DNA from: Larkinella terrae
GTDB lineage: Bacteria > Bacteroidota > Bacteroidia > Cytophagales > Spirosomataceae
Direction: 5' to 3'
NCBI RefSeq assembly: GCF_009668025.1
Contig: NZ_WJXZ01000009.1
Coordinates: 1 to 64,000, forward strand
DNA length: 64,000 bases
Below, one piece after another: positions 16,280 to 23,994 of this stretch (its first letter is position 1; every line of letters starts with the position of its first letter). Both the position numbers and the translations under genes were made by a program. Below the pieces are notes generated by a model. The model made no database searches. It was not told where the DNA came from and worked only from the letters and a program-made list of their open reading frames with translations.

Positions 16280-18229
16280 ATGAGTGACCAAATTCGTATT
16301 ACGCTGCCCGACGGCAGTGTCCGGGAGTATCCCAATGGCGTAACCAGTCTGGAAATTGCGGCAAGCATCAGCGAAGGGCTGGCTCGCAATGTATTGGCGG
16401 CAAAAGTCAATGGCACGGTTCAGGATGCCACGCGCCCCATCACAACGGATTCGGCGGTTACTCTATTGACGTGGAACGATCCGGAAGGAAAAGCGACTTT
16501 TTGGCATTCATCCGCCCACTTACTGGCCGAAGCGCTGGAAGAATTGTATCCGGGCATTCAATTCGGGATCGGTCCGCCGATTGAGAAAGGGTTTTACTAC
16601 GATGTCGACCTGAACGGCCAGCATTTTTCGCAGGAAGATTTCAAGAAAGTGGAAGATAAAATGCTGGAACTGGCGCGGAAAAAGCAGGATTACATTCGTC
16701 AGCCCATCAGCAAAGCCGAAGCGATTGCCTACTTTGAGAAGAAAGGCGATCCGTATAAACTTGATCTGCTGGAACGACTCGACGACGGAACGATAACGTT
16801 TTACACCCAGGGCAACTTTACCGACCTGTGCCGGGGGCCGCATATCCCGAATACCGGTTTTATCAAAGCCGCCAAAATCATGAACGTGGCCGGAGCTTAC
16901 TGGCGGGGCGACGAGAAAAACAAGATGCTGACCCGCGTCTATGCCGTGACGTTCCCGAAACAGAAGGAACTGGATGATTTTCTATTCCTGCTGGAGGAAG
17001 CAAAAAAACGCGATCACCGGAAGCTGGGGAAAGAACTCGAACTGTTTGCCTTTTCGGAGAAAGTAGGTGCCGGTTTGCCGCTGTGGTTGCCGAAAGGAAC
17101 CATGTTGCGCGAGCGGCTGGAGAATTTTCTGCGGAAAGCGCAGGTACGGGCGGGCTATCAGCAGGTGGTGACGCCCCACATCGGTTCGAAGCAGTTGTAT
17201 GTGACGTCGGGTCACTGGGAAAAATACGGCGAAGACTCGTTCAAACCTATTCTGACGCCGGAAGCGGGCGAGGAGTTTCTGCTGAAACCGATGAACTGTC
17301 CGCACCACTGCGAGATTTATAAAACCAAGCCGCGTTCGTACCGGGATCTGCCGTTGCGGCTGGCGGAGTTTGGTACGGTTTATCGCTACGAGCAAAGCGG
17401 TGAGTTGCACGGGTTGACCCGCGTTCGTGGTTTTACGCAGGACGATGCGCACATTTTCTGCCGCCCGGATCAGGTCAAGGAAGAGTTCATCAAAGTAATC
17501 GATTTAGTCCTTTACGTATTCAAATCGCTTGGTTTTGAGGATTATAGCGCTCAGATTTCCCTGCGCGATCCCGAAAACAAGCAGAAATACATCGGTTCGG
17601 ACGAGTTGTGGGAAAAAGCCGAATCCGCCATTATCGAAGCGGCCGCCGAGCGCGGTCTGAAGACTGTCACGGAACTGGGTGAAGCGGCTTTTTACGGCCC
17701 GAAACTCGATTTCATGGTGCGCGACGCGCTGGGTCGGAAATGGCAGTTGGGCACCATTCAGGTGGATTACAATTTGCCCAACCGGTTTGAACTGGAATAT
17801 ACCGGTTCCGACAACCAGAAATACCGGCCGGTCATGATCCACCGCGCGCCGTTTGGTTCGATGGAGCGGTTTATTGCGATTCTGATCGAAAACTCGGGTG
17901 GCCATTTTCCGCTCTGGCTTTCGCCGGATCAGATTGCGGTTTTACCGATTTCGGAGAAATACGAAGAGTATGCCAACGAACTTTTCCTGACGTTACAGGA
18001 AAATGACATTCGGGGTTATGTCGATCTGCGCGACGAGAAAATTGGCCGCAAGATCCGCGACTCCGAAATCAATAAAGTGCCTTACATGCTGATTCTGGGC
18101 GAAAAAGAGCAGACCGAAGGCCGGGTATCGGTGCGTAAAAAAGGCGTTGGAGACGTTGGATCTATGACCGTTGCCGAGTTCATTGAGTTTTTCCAGAACG
18201 AAATTAAACCGGCTACTCAGGCCGTTTAA
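16280..18229 (+). CDS. thrS: Threonine--tRNA ligase
   Basis: The protein has 649 residues, full length for bacterial ThrRS. It attaches threonine to tRNA-Thr and hydrolyses misacylated Ser-tRNA. Visible domains are the TGS domain (about 1-65), the editing domain with HSSAH at 76-80 and LCRGPH, the class II catalytic core with [10 protein letters not shown] (zinc Cys/His), motif 2 around TRVRGF, and [11 protein letters not shown] near motif 3. The anticodon-binding domain is about 540-645. It is the first gene of thrS-infC-rpmI-rplT, a widely conserved translation cluster. Confidence 0.98.
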   Translation: MSDQIRITLPDGSVREYPNGVTSLEIAASISEGLARNVLAAKVNGTVQDATRPITTDSAVTLLTWNDPEGKATFWHSSAHLLAEALEELYPGIQFGIGPPIEKGFYYDVDLNGQHFSQEDFKKVEDKMLELARKKQDYIRQPISKAEAIAYFEKKGDPYKLDLLERLDDGTITFYTQGNFTDLCRGPHIPNTGFIKAAKIMNVAGAYWRGDEKNKMLTRVYAVTFPKQKELDDFLFLLEEAKKRDHRKLGKELELFAFSEKVGAGLPLWLPKGTMLRERLENFLRKAQVRAGYQQVVTPHIGSKQLYVTSGHWEKYGEDSFKPILTPEAGEEFLLKPMNCPHHCEIYKTKPRSYRDLPLRLAEFGTVYRYEQSGELHGLTRVRGFTQDDAHIFCRPDQVKEEFIKVIDLVLYVFKSLGFEDYSAQISLRDPENKQKYIGSDELWEKAESAIIEAAAERGLKTVTELGEAAFYGPKLDFMVRDALGRKWQLGTIQVDYNLPNRFELEYTGSDNQKYRPVMIHRAPFGSMERFIAILIENSGGHFPLWLSPDQIAVLPISEKYEEYANELFLTLQENDIRGYVDLRDEKIGRKIRDSEINKVPYMLILGEKEQTEGRVSVRKKGVGDVGSMTVAEFIEFFQNEIKPATQAV

Positions 18230-18233
18230 CGTA

Positions 18234-18306
18234 AAATGAACAATGAATAATGAACAATGAACAAGCTGCTTCAGCCTTTTCATTGTTCATTATTCATTGT
18301 TCATTT
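18234..18306. repeat. Heptad-word hairpin, copy 3 (AATGAAC class)
   Basis: A perfect 28-bp inverted repeat (18234-18261 with 18279-18306) with a 17-nt loop. Each arm is made of 7-nt words: AATGAAC, AATGAAT, AATGAAC, AATGAA. It sits just after the thrS stop codon and before infC. Confidence 0.92.
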
Positions 18307-18365
18307 ACAAAAATATTGCGCCGGATACGTAAAATGCTTATTTTACCGGAAACTTTATAAATTTT

Positions 18366-18386
18366 GTTACGTTATAGGCACGTAAC
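18366..18386 (+). promoter_or_regulatory. Small hairpin in the infC leader
   Basis: GTTACGT (18366-18372) pairs with ACGTAAC (18380-18386), loop of 7 nt, 43 bp before the infC start. It could be a leader RNA element or an operator; no known family motif matches. Confidence 0.35.
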
Positions 18387-18429
18387 CAACCGCAACAGCG
18401 GACCCATTTTTCAACTCTAAATAGTCTCT

Positions 18430-18990
18430 ATGGCATTACAGCGCAGACCCATGCGCCCCCCGCGTGTGGTCGAAGAACCTTATCGGATCAACGGCCGTAT
18501 TTTAGCCCGCACGGTTCGGGTAGTTGGTGAAAACGTCGAACAGGGCGTTTACGATATTCAGCAGGCTCAGGCCCTGGCCCAGGCGCAGAATCTGGATCTC
18601 GTCGAAATTTCTCCCAATGCCGTACCACCCGTCTGCCGGATTGTCGATTACTCGAAGTTCAAGTATGAACAGAAGAAGAAGCAGAAGGAGATCAAGGCGA
18701 AGGCTCAGAAAGTCGTTATCAAGGAAATCCGGTTCGGCCCCAACACCGACGACCACGATTTTGAATTTAAACTCAAACACGCCATCAACTTCCTGAAAGA
18801 AGGCTCGAAGGTTAAGGCTTACGTTCAGTTCGTGGGTCGGTCCATCGTCTTCAAGGAGCGCGGTGTTGAACTGCTCCAGCGGTTTGCCAAAGGTTTGGAA
18901 GACATCGGCCGCGTTGAAGCCGAACCCAAACTGGAAGGAAAACGGATGAGCATGTTCCTGTCGCCCAAGGTCGTTCAGACGAAAAAATAA
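18430..18990 (+). CDS. infC: Translation initiation factor IF-3
   Basis: The protein has 186 residues. IF-3 binds the 30S subunit, blocks premature 50S joining and proofreads the start codon. The N-terminal domain contains EPYRINGRI and [17 protein letters not shown], followed by the lysine-rich linker helix ([14 protein letters not shown]). The C-terminal domain contains [14 protein letters not shown] and [14 protein letters not shown]. The start is ATG at 18430; the rare start codon used by infC in enterobacteria is not needed here. A hairpin repeat follows directly downstream. Confidence 0.97.
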   Translation: MALQRRPMRPPRVVEEPYRINGRILARTVRVVGENVEQGVYDIQQAQALAQAQNLDLVEISPNAVPPVCRIVDYSKFKYEQKKKQKEIKAKAQKVVIKEIRFGPNTDDHDFEFKLKHAINFLKEGSKVKAYVQFVGRSIVFKERGVELLQRFAKGLEDIGRVEAEPKLEGKRMSMFLSPKVVQTKK

Positions 18991-19000
18991 GTTGTGTCTG

Positions 19001-19073
19001 GTTTAAGGTTTATAGTCTATGGTTAAGGTTCCTGTGATCAGCAACTTAAAACCGTATACTATAAACCTTAAAC
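19001..19073. repeat. Heptad-word hairpin, copy 4 (GGTTTAA class)
   Basis: Arms of 24 nt (19001-19024 and 19050-19073) pair with two mismatches. Words are GGTTTAA, GGTTTAT, AGTCTAT, GGTTAAG. It begins 10 bp after the infC stop, and its right arm ends 10 bp before the -7 element of the rpmI promoter. Confidence 0.85.
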
Positions 19074-19083
19074 TTTTTTTCAC

Positions 19084-19091
19084 TATCTTTG
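19084..19091 (+). promoter_or_regulatory. -7 element of an internal rpmI-rplT promoter
   Basis: TATCTTTG is an exact TAnnTTTG match, 39 bp before the rpmI start. The region where the -33 contact would fall is the right arm of hairpin copy 4. Confidence 0.6.
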
Positions 19092-19130
19092 CGGCCTGTT
19101 TCACAATCAGCAACATTTCTGTTTAAAGCA

Positions 19131-19328
19131 ATGCCAAAAGTAAAAACCAACTCGGGCGCCAAGAAGCGTTTCTCGCTGACCGGCACCGGCAAAATCAAAC
19201 GGAAGCATGCCTTCCATAGCCATATCCTGACGAAAAAGTCGACCAAGCGGAAGCGGAACCTCGTTCACGACACGCTGGTTTTCAAAGGCGATGAGCGTCG
19301 GATTAAGGTAATGCTCGCCCTGGTTTAA
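19131..19328 (+). CDS. rpmI: 50S ribosomal protein L35
   Basis: The protein has 65 residues from [14 protein letters not shown], the invariant L35 N-terminus; the 14 codons upstream in frame are not part of it. It is very basic, with the conserved [14 protein letters not shown] core. L35 sits near the base of the large subunit and is always paired with L20. An internal promoter (19084-19091) may let rpmI-rplT be transcribed separately from infC. Confidence 0.98.
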   Translation: MPKVKTNSGAKKRFSLTGTGKIKRKHAFHSHILTKKSTKRKRNLVHDTLVFKGDERRIKVMLALV

Positions 19329-19395
19329 GTACCCGGGATTTCGCGGATCATCCGCACGGTTTCATGTTCAACCCGATGCCAGGCTCTTTAAGTGC

Positions 19396-19457
19396 AATGA
19401 ACAATGAAAAATGAACAATCAACAGTGACCTTCATTGTTAATTATTCATTATTCATT
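19396..19457. repeat. Heptad-word hairpin, copy 5 (AATGAAC class)
   Basis: Arms of 27 nt (19396-19422 and 19431-19457) pair with four mismatches around an 8-nt loop. The words are the same as in copy 3 (AATGAAC, AATGAAA, AATGAAC). It lies in the gap between rpmI and rplT. Confidence 0.85.
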
Positions 19458-19498
19458 CCCTTCATGCCGCCTGTTGTCAAAAACAAACAAAATTAACA

Positions 19499-19843
19499 AT
19501 GCCACGTTCAGTGAACCACGTTGCCTCGCGGGCACGTCGCAAGAAAGTAATGAAGTTGGCCAAAGGGTACTTTGGTCGTCGTAAAAATGTTTGGACGGTA
19601 GCAAAAAACGCGGTTGAAAAAGGCCTCGTTTATGCGTTCCGCGACCGTCGCCAGAAAAAACGCGATTTCCGCGCGCTCTGGATTCAGCGGATCAACGCCG
19701 GTGCGCGTTTGCACGGTGTTTCGTATTCAGCCCTGATGGGCAAAATTCATGCCTCGGGTATTGAATTAAACAGAAAGGTGCTGGCTGATCTGGCCATGAA
19801 TCACCCGGAGGCTTTCAAAGCCGTTGTTGAAACTGTGAAATAA
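19499..19843 (+). CDS. rplT: 50S ribosomal protein L20
   Basis: The protein has 114 residues from [16 protein letters not shown]. The basic N-terminal arm, [10 protein letters not shown] and the C-terminal globular part ([17 protein letters not shown]) are all conserved. L20 is needed early in 50S assembly. In E. coli and Bacillus it also represses its own operon by binding leader RNA upstream of rpmI. Here the two gaps before it are filled by hairpin repeats, so that control could be changed. It is followed by a strong terminator. Confidence 0.98.
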   Translation: MPRSVNHVASRARRKKVMKLAKGYFGRRKNVWTVAKNAVEKGLVYAFRDRRQKKRDFRALWIQRINAGARLHGVSYSALMGKIHASGIELNRKVLADLAMNHPEAFKAVVETVK

Positions 19844-19851
19844 GTAATCAG

Positions 19852-19883
19852 CAGGCAGTCCTCACCGACTGCCTGTTTTTTTT
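19852..19883 (+). terminator. Terminator of the thrS-infC-rpmI-rplT cluster
   Basis: CAGGCAGTC (19852-19860) pairs with GACTGCCTG (19867-19875), followed by eight T. It overlaps the end of the convergent NuiA-like gene by two bases. Confidence 0.93.
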
Positions 19884-20295
19884 AAGCCGTATTCACTACG
19901 AGCGTTTTCAATCCCGCCCAGCAGCCATCGGATTTTCTGCCTAGTAAATAAAGGTCGGCCTCGTCGTCTCCAACCCGAAACGCCTGACGGTCGCTGAACA
20001 ATTGCTCCACCCGGTTTTTTAATTCAATGAAACGGGCCGTACGGTTTTTTTCTTCCTCTTCGTACCAGTCCTCCTCCTGCGTCACCGGTTTCCAGAAGTC
20101 CGGTTCCGGTAGTTCCTCCACGTAAATTTCCGGCGTGATCAGTAACAAATCTTTTATGTGGCCGACTGTTAGGGGTGGTTCAAAATCGATTGTAAATTCC
20201 ACATATTCAACGGGTTCGTCGGATTCACTGGGATAATATAAATCCTTCAGTAATTCAGATAATGCGGATTCCGGTTCAGATTCTTCGTGCGACAT
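19882..20295 (-). CDS. Nuclease A inhibitor (NuiA)-like protein
   Basis: The 137-residue acidic protein has no signal peptide. It shows the order of Anabaena NuiA (about 135 residues): an N-terminal helix with SESDEP, then DFWKPVTQEEDWYEEEE (NuiA has a similar DWYEDEE segment), a helix, then the strands AFRVGDDEADLYLLG and GCWAGLKTLVVNTA. NuiA binds and blocks the sugar-non-specific nuclease NucA, protecting the cell from its own enzyme. No DNA/RNA non-specific endonuclease gene is nearby in this window. It could also be a NuiA-fold protein with another target. It is convergent with rplT. Confidence 0.7.
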   Translation of the reverse strand: MSHEESEPESALSELLKDLYYPSESDEPVEYVEFTIDFEPPLTVGHIKDLLLITPEIYVEELPEPDFWKPVTQEEDWYEEEEKNRTARFIELKNRVEQLFSDRQAFRVGDDEADLYLLGRKSDGCWAGLKTLVVNTA

Positions 20296-20420
20296 TTGTT
20301 ACAAACCGTAAATAATTGCGTCTTAATAAAACCGATTGCTTCCTGAGCGGTTCTATACAAAAGAACTGCTAAGTAACAAATTCAATTCCGTATTTTAACC
20401 AATCAAAACCACTTAAAGTC

Positions 20421-20999
20421 ATGATGGAAACCCTTATGAACCTGATTCGCCAACAGTCCGGCGATGCGGTCATCAACAATCCGGCTATTCCGAATCATCA
20501 AAACGAAGACGCACTTCAGGCCATTTCAAGCGGTATTCTCGGCGGTTTACAGCAACAGGCGCAGGGCGGTGGTCTGGGCGATCTGCTAAGCATGGTTACG
20601 GGGCAGGGCGGCAATGCCAACGTGCACCAGAATCCGGTTACGCAGGGAGTGCAGCAGAATGTCCAGCAAAACCTGATGGAACGGCTGGGAATTTCACCCC
20701 AGGTGGCCATGTCCATTGCGACGATGGTCGTTCCGATGGTATTGAGCAAATTGATGCACAAGGCCCAGGACCCGACCGATTCGAGTGTGGATGGCAATGG
20801 CATATTGGGTGCCGCAACCGGCAATCAAGGCGTCGACTGGATGGGCGCGGCCAGTTCGGCCATGGCCGATGGCAAACTGGATATGAACGATCTGATGCGC
20901 GTGGCGGGCGGTTTTATGGGGGGCGGAAACAACACGCAGCAGAATCAATCGAACAGTGGCGGTCTGGGCGGATTGCTCGGCGGCTTATTTGGCAGGTAA
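20421..20999 (+). CDS. DUF937-like Gly/Gln-rich protein
   Basis: The protein has 192 residues. An N-terminal helix (LMNLIRQQSGDAVINNP) leads to a glycine-rich stretch. A helical core of the DUF937 kind follows (NLMERLGISPQVAMSIATMV, then VPMVLSKLMHK). Residues 145-170 look like a second small helical domain (WMGAASSAMADGKLDMNDLM), and the tail is Asn/Gly rich (GGLGGLLGGLFGR). ATG 20421 and 20424 are both possible. There is no signal peptide and the function is unknown; the low-complexity tail suggests self-association. A good terminator follows. Confidence 0.6.
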   Translation: MMETLMNLIRQQSGDAVINNPAIPNHQNEDALQAISSGILGGLQQQAQGGGLGDLLSMVTGQGGNANVHQNPVTQGVQQNVQQNLMERLGISPQVAMSIATMVVPMVLSKLMHKAQDPTDSSVDGNGILGAATGNQGVDWMGAASSAMADGKLDMNDLMRVAGGFMGGGNNTQQNQSNSGGLGGLLGGLFGR

Positions 21000-21002
21000 A
21001 AA

Positions 21003-21030
21003 AAAGGCGGCTTTTCCGGGCCGCCTTTTT
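21003..21030 (+). terminator. Terminator of the DUF937-like gene
   Basis: AAGGCGGC pairs with GCCGCCTT and is followed by five T, immediately after the stop codon. Confidence 0.9.
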
Positions 21031-21057
21031 ACTTCTGGAACGGACAGATAGCGGCCC

Positions 21058-21172
21058 AATGTGACAGGTAATTAAACTGCCGGATAAAGGCTTAGCAATT
21101 TGTCATACAATCGGAATTCAACCCAATTAAAAAAAGCCATTCAGTCAGCTTTAGCTGTCAATCTGTCACATT
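21058..21172 (+). promoter_or_regulatory. TGTCA-type upstream sites of dnaK
   Basis: AATGTGACAG (21058-21067) and CTGTCACATT (21163-21172) are exact inverted copies. TGTCA also occurs at 21101-21105 and 21156-21160, and again in the leader at 21236-21240. The clustering, with 20-130 bp between the sites and the -24/-12-like element, is what an activator of sigma-54 would need. Confidence 0.5.
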
Positions 21173-21191
21173 TCGGGGCATATTACCGGGC

Positions 21192-21207
21192 TGGCATAGG
21201 TCTTGTT
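21192..21207 (+). promoter_or_regulatory. Sigma-54-like -24/-12 promoter of dnaK
   Basis: TGGCATAGGTCTTGTT compares with TGGCAC-N5-TTGCA/T. The GG and the spacing are right; the -12 C is a T. It lies 57 bp before the dnaK start. No TAnnTTTG element is present in this gap. Confidence 0.5.
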
Positions 21208-21263
21208 CAATAGGCAATTGTAGTTTGTCAAACGACTAAAAGCAAGACATTCGTAAAAGTATC

Positions 21264-23195
21264 ATGGGAAAGATTATAGGAATTGACTTAGGAACAACCA
21301 ACTCGTGCGTCGCCGTTATGGAAGGCAACGAGCCGGTGGTCATTGCAAACAGCGAAGGCCGTCGGACTACCCCGTCGGTTGTGGCCTTTATGGACAACGG
21401 CAACGGCGAACGCAAGGTGGGTGATCCAGCCAAACGCCAGGCCATTACCAACCCCAAACACACGATCTCGTCGATCAAGCGGTTTATGGGGAAACGGTTC
21501 AACGAAGTTCAGAATGAAATCAAAACGATTGCTTATACGGTAGAACGCGGACCTAATGACACTCCGCGCGTCCGGATTGGCGATCGTCAATATACTCCTC
21601 AGGAAATTTCGGCACTGATTCTGCAAAAAATGAAGCAGACCGCCGAAGATTACCTGGGACAAACCGTTTCGGAAGCCGTTATCACGGTTCCGGCTTATTT
21701 TAACGACGCCGAACGGCAGGCCACGAAAGAAGCGGGTCAGATTGCCGGTCTGGACGTGAAACGGATCATCAACGAACCGACGGCGGCTGCCCTGGCCTAC
21801 GGTCTGGACAAGAAGCACCACGATATGAAAATCGCCGTATTCGACCTTGGGGGCGGTACGTTCGATATTTCGATTCTGGAATTGGGCGATGGCGTTTTTG
21901 AAGTAAAATCAACCGACGGTGATACGCACCTGGGTGGTGACGACTTCGATCAGGTAATTATCGACTGGTTGGCGCAGGAGTTCAAAAACGACGAAAACAT
22001 TGACCTGCGGCAGGACCCGATGGCGTTGCAACGCCTGAAAGAAGCCGCTGAAAAAGCGAAGGTTGAATTGTCCAGCTCCAGCTCAACGGAAATTAACCTG
22101 CCGTATATCATGCCGGTGAACGGTATTCCGAAACACCTGGTTCGGACACTGAGCCGCGCCAAATTTGAACAACTGTCGGATACCCTGATTCAACGGAGTC
22201 TGGAGCCTTGCCGCCGGGCGTTGAAAAATTCCGGTTATTCGGCCAGCCAGATCGACGAAGTGATTCTGGTCGGTGGTTCAACCCGGATTCCGAAAGTGCA
22301 GGACGAAGTTGAAAAACTGTTCGGACGGAAACCGTCGAAAAGCGTTAACCCGGATGAAGCCGTGGCCATTGGTGCCGCCATTCAGGGTGGTGTCCTGACT
22401 GGTGAAGTAAAAGATGTCCTTCTGCTGGACGTGATTCCGCTGTCGCTGGGTATCGAAACGATGGGTGGTGTATTGACCCGCCTGATCGACGCCAACACGA
22501 CGATTCCGACCAAGAAATCAGAAACATTCTCGACGGCTTCGGACAACCAGCCCAGCGTTGAAATTCACATTCTGCAGGGCGAACGGCCAATGGCGACCCA
22601 AAACCGTTCACTCGGTCGGTTCCACCTCGACGGTATCCCACCGGCACCGCGCGGTATTCCGCAGATTGAAGTGACGTTTGATATCGATGCCAACGGTATT
22701 CTGCACGTAACGGCCCGCGATAAGGGCACAGGTAAAGAGCAGAAGATCCGGATCGAAGCTTCGAGCGGTTTGAGCGATGAAGAAATCAACCGGATGCGCG
22801 AAGAAGCCAAAGCCAATGAGGCTGCTGATAAAGCGGAACGCGAAACGATTGAGAAAATCAACCAGGCTGATTCACTGATTTTCCAAACGGAAAAGCAGTT
22901 GAAAGAATACGGCGATAAATTGTCGGAAGGTAATAAAACCGCCATTGAAGGTGCGCTGAGCGAGTTGCGTTCGGCTCACGGCAGTCGGGATGCAGCCGCA
23001 ATTGATGCCGGTGTTGAAAAACTCAACGCTGCCTGGGCTGCCGCTTCGCAGGAGCTTTACAACGCTACGGGTGGTGCGCAAGGCCCTACGGCGGACGATT
23101 TTGCGGGTGATGGCGGCCAGGCCAACGGTCAGAGTGGCCAGTCAGCCGGGCAGCAGGACAACGTTTCGGATGTGCCTTTTGAAGAAGTGAAATAA
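21264..23195 (+). CDS. dnaK: Chaperone DnaK (Hsp70)
   Basis: The protein has 643 residues, full length. It is the ATP-driven cytosolic chaperone that binds exposed hydrophobic peptides with DnaJ and GrpE. Visible signatures are [49 protein letters not shown] and [11 protein letters not shown], then the substrate domain with [17 protein letters not shown] and a C-terminal acidic DVPFEEVK. It is monocistronic: neither grpE nor dnaJ is adjacent, and a strong terminator follows. A sigma-54-like promoter with TGTCA sites lies upstream, which suggests stress control different from a HrcA/CIRCE system; no CIRCE element is visible. Confidence 0.98.
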   Translation: MGKIIGIDLGTTNSCVAVMEGNEPVVIANSEGRRTTPSVVAFMDNGNGERKVGDPAKRQAITNPKHTISSIKRFMGKRFNEVQNEIKTIAYTVERGPNDTPRVRIGDRQYTPQEISALILQKMKQTAEDYLGQTVSEAVITVPAYFNDAERQATKEAGQIAGLDVKRIINEPTAAALAYGLDKKHHDMKIAVFDLGGGTFDISILELGDGVFEVKSTDGDTHLGGDDFDQVIIDWLAQEFKNDENIDLRQDPMALQRLKEAAEKAKVELSSSSSTEINLPYIMPVNGIPKHLVRTLSRAKFEQLSDTLIQRSLEPCRRALKNSGYSASQIDEVILVGGSTRIPKVQDEVEKLFGRKPSKSVNPDEAVAIGAAIQGGVLTGEVKDVLLLDVIPLSLGIETMGGVLTRLIDANTTIPTKKSETFSTASDNQPSVEIHILQGERPMATQNRSLGRFHLDGIPPAPRGIPQIEVTFDIDANGILHVTARDKGTGKEQKIRIEASSGLSDEEINRMREEAKANEAADKAERETIEKINQADSLIFQTEKQLKEYGDKLSEGNKTAIEGALSELRSAHGSRDAAAIDAGVEKLNAAWAAASQELYNATGGAQGPTADDFAGDGGQANGQSGQSAGQQDNVSDVPFEEVK

Positions 23196-23213
23196 TCGAA
23201 ATGGCAATAGATG

Positions 23214-23247
23214 AAGCCAGCATGTGAAAACGTGCTGGCTTTTTTTG
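23214..23247 (+). terminator. Terminator of dnaK
   Basis: AAGCCAGCA pairs with TGCTGGCTT around a gaaa loop (tGTgaaaACg core), followed by seven T. Confidence 0.93.
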
Positions 23248-23315
23248 TGCTTTTGATATGAGAAAGTGTTGTTCAATTTCTTTTCAGAAACCGGCTCTTC
23301 AACTCAGATATTCTT

Positions 23316-23978
23316 TCAGTCGGCGCTTTTTCGCCAGTATGTGCTGACGACCAGGCCACCAAAGAAAGAGGCCGCTTGTTGAGGTTCAGCAAGCACCAGG
23401 TTGGTTACCAGCAACTGCCAGTTAGGTAGCCGGTCGGCGCTGATGTGGCTCAGGATTCGGAAAAACCGGTATTGGCACCACATGATGGCACGCTGCCACT
23501 CAGTTTTTGGCTGCGCAAAATCGGCGCAGAGCCATAAGCCGTTGTCGTTCAGAGACTTGTATAGAATTGGCAACAGGCGGTTTTTTAATTCATCTTCCGT
23601 AAATAAATCCAGAATGAAAGGCGTCAAAACCGCATCGACCCGATCGTCGGCCGTAATAGACGTTTCGGTGCCGATCCGGAATTCGACCCGGCTGTCGTTA
23701 TTTACTTTTTCACGAGACAGCGCAATCATGGCTGGTGCGACATCGATATAAATCACTTTGCGGGGTGCACAACCTGAAAGGACTCGAGCTAATAGCCAGC
23801 CGGAACCACCGCCAAACACCAGAATAGCAGCATTTTTTGGAATCTGATCGAGCCAATGCGCCTGCGCCTTCCGCAATGCATTGCCGAATACCAGCCGGGA
23901 AAGCGGATCATAAATAGGAGCGATCAGGTCAAAACCGCTGGCTGTCGGCGACTTATCCATTTTGCTACGTAACTCCAC
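23316..23978 (-). CDS. Class I SAM-dependent methyltransferase (UbiE-like)
   Basis: The protein has 220 residues; Met7 (MDKSPTASGFD) is an alternative start. Motif I reads LVFGGGSGWLLARV, with a FGGGSG loop in place of the common xGxGxG. IYIDVAPAMIALSRE ends strand 2, and DAVLTPFILDLF is motif post-I. The N-terminal FDLIAPIYDPLSRLVFG is the pattern of UbiE/MenG-type and small-molecule methyltransferases. The substrate is unknown. The menaquinone genes lie about 17 kb away, so a role in that pathway is only a guess. It is minus strand, 16 bp after the GT-C gene, so probably cotranscribed. Confidence 0.75.
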   Translation of the reverse strand: MELRSKMDKSPTASGFDLIAPIYDPLSRLVFGNALRKAQAHWLDQIPKNAAILVFGGGSGWLLARVLSGCAPRKVIYIDVAPAMIALSREKVNNDSRVEFRIGTETSITADDRVDAVLTPFILDLFTEDELKNRLLPILYKSLNDNGLWLCADFAQPKTEWQRAIMWCQYRFFRILSHISADRLPNWQLLVTNLVLAEPQQAASFFGGLVVSTYWRKSAD

Positions 23979-23994
23979 AACCTGTTACATCACA

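Noticed and set aside
21031-21263. CIRCE (HrcA) operator before dnaK
   Set aside because: No TTAGCACTC-N9-GAGTGCTAA sequence is present in the gap.
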